This document shows, one piece after another, positions 62,201-64,000 of a DNA stretch of 64,000 bases. Positions within the stretch are counted from its first letter, which is position 1, and each line of letters opens with the position of its first letter. The notes below the pieces were generated by a model. The model was not told where the DNA came from. It did no database searches and saw only the letters and a list, made by a program, of their open reading frames with translations. A program made the translations under genes and the position numbers. Source of the DNA: Bacteroidales bacterium UBA5833 (GTDB lineage Bacteria; Bacteroidota; Bacteroidia; Bacteroidales; Lentimicrobiaceae); assembly GCA_002433025.1 (NCBI GenBank), contig DJGZ01000041.1, positions 1 to 64,000 of the forward strand. The letters are read 5' to 3'.

Positions 62201-64000
62201 ATGAAAATAATCAGTTTCCCGCTCAGGCATTTACAGCAGACTATACTGTTTGCCTTCCTTTTATTTATTGCGCTCACCGGCCCGGTTTCTGCACAGGGGC
62301 CGGCTGATCTGCGCGTTGAACCGCCCTTCTGGTGGGCAGGTATGAAAAATCCTTCACTGCAACTACTGGTTTATGGAAAAGATATTGCTTTCACCAACGT
62401 CAGTCTTAACTATCCCGGTGTAACGCTGCGGGACAAAGTAAGTGTTGAAAATCCAAACTATCTTTTTCTGAATCTGGAGATCGCTGCAGATGCAAAACCC
62501 GGCGTGTTTGTCATCTCATTTATGCGTAACCGCAAGGTGGCTTACCAATATGCCTATGAACTAAGGCAAAGGAAAGAAGGTTCAGCCGGCCGCAAGGGAT
62601 TTACTCCCGCCGACGTGATCTATCTGCTGATGCCTGACCGCTTTGCAAATGGTGATCCTACGAACGACAATATGCCGGGAATGCTGGAAACCGCCGACCG
62701 GTCAAACCCTTCGGGGAGGCACGGAGGAGATATTTCAGGGATCCGCAAAAACCTGGATTACCTCAGCGAACTGGGGATCACTGCCTTGTGGATCAACCCC
62801 CTGCTTGAAAACAATAATCCGGCCTATTCCTACCATGGTTATGCCATTACCGACTTTTACCGTATCGATCCGAGGCTGGGCACCAATGAAGATTATGTAA
62901 ACCTGGTGGAAGCCGCACATCATAAGGGCATCAAGGTGATCAAAGACATGATTTTCAACCATTGCGGCATCAATCACTGGTTTATCAACGATTTGCCGAT
63001 GAGCAACTGGATACACCGCTTTCCTGAATTTACCCGTTCCAATTTCAGGGCCGAAGCCTTGTCGGATCCTTACGCCTCGGATTATGATAAAAACCGCCTG
63101 CTGCAGGGCTGGTTCGACACCAATATGCCGGACCTAGACCAACGCAATCCATACGTTAACAACTATCTGATTCAGAATTCAATATGGTGGATTGAATATG
63201 CCGGTCTCGACGGCATCCGGCTCGACACCCAGCCATATCCATACAAGGAAATGATTGCAGAATGGGGGCGACGGGTTTTTGAAGAGTACCCTGATTTTTC
63301 AATTGTCGGAGAAGCATGGCTGAACCAGGAAGGGATGCTTGCATACTACCAGAAGGATGCCATTATCAGCGATGGTTACAATTCAAACCTGCCGAGTGTT
63401 ACAGACTTCCCGCTATACGAGGCTACAAAAAAAGCCTTCACCGAAAACGAAGGGTGGACCGAAGGGATGGCCAGACTTTATTATGTCTTTGCCCAGGATT
63501 TCCTGTTTTCGGATCCCTACATGAAGGTGACTTTCCTGGATAATCATGATGTAAACCGTTACTTCAACACCATCAACAGAGATCTGCCTGCCATGAAAAT
63601 GGCGCTGACGTTTCTGCTCACCACGCGCGGCATTCCCCAGATTTATTACGGCACCGAACTGCTGATGGATGGCGCTGAGCATAAAGGTCACGGCGACATA
63701 CGATGGGATTTTCCAGGCGGCTGGAAAGGAGATACAACCAATGCCTTTGTCCGCAAAGGAAGATCAAAGGATCAGAACGAAGTATTCGACCACATGAAGC
63801 AATTGCTGCGCTGGCGCAAATCGAGCAATGCCATTGCCCGGGGCAGTCTCAGGCATTTTATCCCCTTCGACGGCGTTTACGTGTATTTCCGGATGTATGG
63901 CGACGAAACCGTCATGGTTGTCATCAACAACAGCTATGACGAGAAAACCATTGACACCGGCAGGTTCACCGAAGTATTTGCCGGTTATAACCACGCATTG
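62201..64000 (+). CDS. SusA-like neopullulanase/cyclomaltodextrinase (GH13), partial at the right edge
   Basis: Hydrolyses alpha-glucan oligosaccharides, cyclodextrins and pullulan in the periplasm. The frame is open to the window end (600 codons), so the last few residues are missing. It has a signal peptide (ending PVSAQ), an N-terminal immunoglobulin-like domain starting LRVEPPFWWAGMKNPSLQLLVYG, as in SusA, and a GH13 barrel with YLLMPDRFANGD, FNHCG, nucleophile Asp342 in GLDGIRLDTQPY, Glu371 in VGEAW, and Asp450 in FLDNHDVNRY. All three catalytic acids are present. No susCD genes are in view. With the nearby TreS-like gene it suggests alpha-glucan use. Confidence 0.93.
   Translation, partial: MKIISFPLRHLQQTILFAFLLFIALTGPVSAQGPADLRVEPPFWWAGMKNPSLQLLVYGKDIAFTNVSLNYPGVTLRDKVSVENPNYLFLNLEIAADAKPGVFVISFMRNRKVAYQYAYELRQRKEGSAGRKGFTPADVIYLLMPDRFANGDPTNDNMPGMLETADRSNPSGRHGGDISGIRKNLDYLSELGITALWINPLLENNNPAYSYHGYAITDFYRIDPRLGTNEDYVNLVEAAHHKGIKVIKDMIFNHCGINHWFINDLPMSNWIHRFPEFTRSNFRAEALSDPYASDYDKNRLLQGWFDTNMPDLDQRNPYVNNYLIQNSIWWIEYAGLDGIRLDTQPYPYKEMIAEWGRRVFEEYPDFSIVGEAWLNQEGMLAYYQKDAIISDGYNSNLPSVTDFPLYEATKKAFTENEGWTEGMARLYYVFAQDFLFSDPYMKVTFLDNHDVNRYFNTINRDLPAMKMALTFLLTTRGIPQIYYGTELLMDGAEHKGHGDIRWDFPGGWKGDTTNAFVRKGRSKDQNEVFDHMKQLLRWRKSSNAIARGSLRHFIPFDGVYVYFRMYGDETVMVVINNSYDEKTIDTGRFTEVFAGYNHAL

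Noticed and set aside
1..64000. CRISPR array, rRNA operon or complete insertion sequence
   Set aside because: No regularly spaced direct repeats, no rRNA sequence and no transposase frame were seen.

Overview
The window looks like a chromosomal segment of a member of the Bacteroidota, probably near the Bacteroidales/Marinilabiliales. Supporting points: promoter-like sequences of the Bacteroidota type (TTTG, 19-21 nt, TAnnTTTG) lie upstream of many genes; start sites lack clear Shine-Dalgarno motifs; and the gene content includes a DUF4249 lipoprotein, an OmpA/TPR envelope protein, an OstA-like protein, a SusA-type neopullulanase and a TreS-like GH13 enzyme. No rRNA or ribosomal protein is present, so genus and species cannot be named.

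Layout. 1-540: hairpins and a tRNA-Gly/tRNA-Leu pair on the minus strand with a terminator-like hairpin between them. 540-6700: mutS (-), a SpoU-family RNA methylase (+) and a large OmpA/TPR envelope protein (+) with a textbook promoter. 6.7-14.5 kb: a non-coding stretch, then six minus-strand genes (radical SAM/SPASM, SDR, B12-type radical SAM, GT2, DegT aminotransferase, GT4), probably one operon for an unidentified glycoconjugate or small molecule. 14.5-15.3 kb: non-coding, with a palindromic MITE-like insertion bounded by a 12-bp direct repeat. 15.3-20.3 kb: a secreted protein of unknown function, dnaK, and a DUF4249 lipoprotein. 20.7-26.5 kb (+): panB, an RluA-family pseudouridine synthase, a large peptidase/propeller/barrel protein, a small holin-like membrane protein, and a NimA-like flavoprotein. 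26.5-33.2 kb: PAP2 phosphatase, obgE, a double-length adenylate kinase, hpt (all -), purE (+), then an O-methyltransferase, an M16 peptidase and a GldN-like lipoprotein (-).

33.3-43.6 kb (+): a GT-C/TPR membrane protein, an aspartase fused to a cyclic-nucleotide-binding-like domain, a NarX/NarL-type two-component pair, and a porin-pstS-pstC-pstA-pstB phosphate uptake operon. 43.7-53.1 kb: a roughly 1000-residue PEP-synthase-like protein with receiver-like N-terminal domains, glutaminase, a two-helix membrane protein, an OstA-like protein, a DUF389 membrane protein, a small membrane protein and a tandem universal stress protein. 53.2-55.8 kb: an AT-rich restriction-modification pair bounded by a 9-bp inverted repeat, probably acquired by transfer. 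55.8-64 kb: a nucleoside phosphorylase, a SirB1-like protein, purC, a TreS-like GH13 enzyme, an aspartyl-protease/PDZ protein and a SusA-like neopullulanase cut by the right edge.

Most of the window is housekeeping: purine synthesis and salvage (purE, purC, hpt, adk), repair, chaperone, phosphate uptake, and alpha-glucan metabolism. The least ordinary parts are the six-gene radical-SAM/glycosyltransferase cluster, the domain fusions (adk-adk, cNMP-aspartase, receiver-PEP-synthase), the MITE-like element and the R-M cassette. All domain calls are by eye from motifs; no database search was run.
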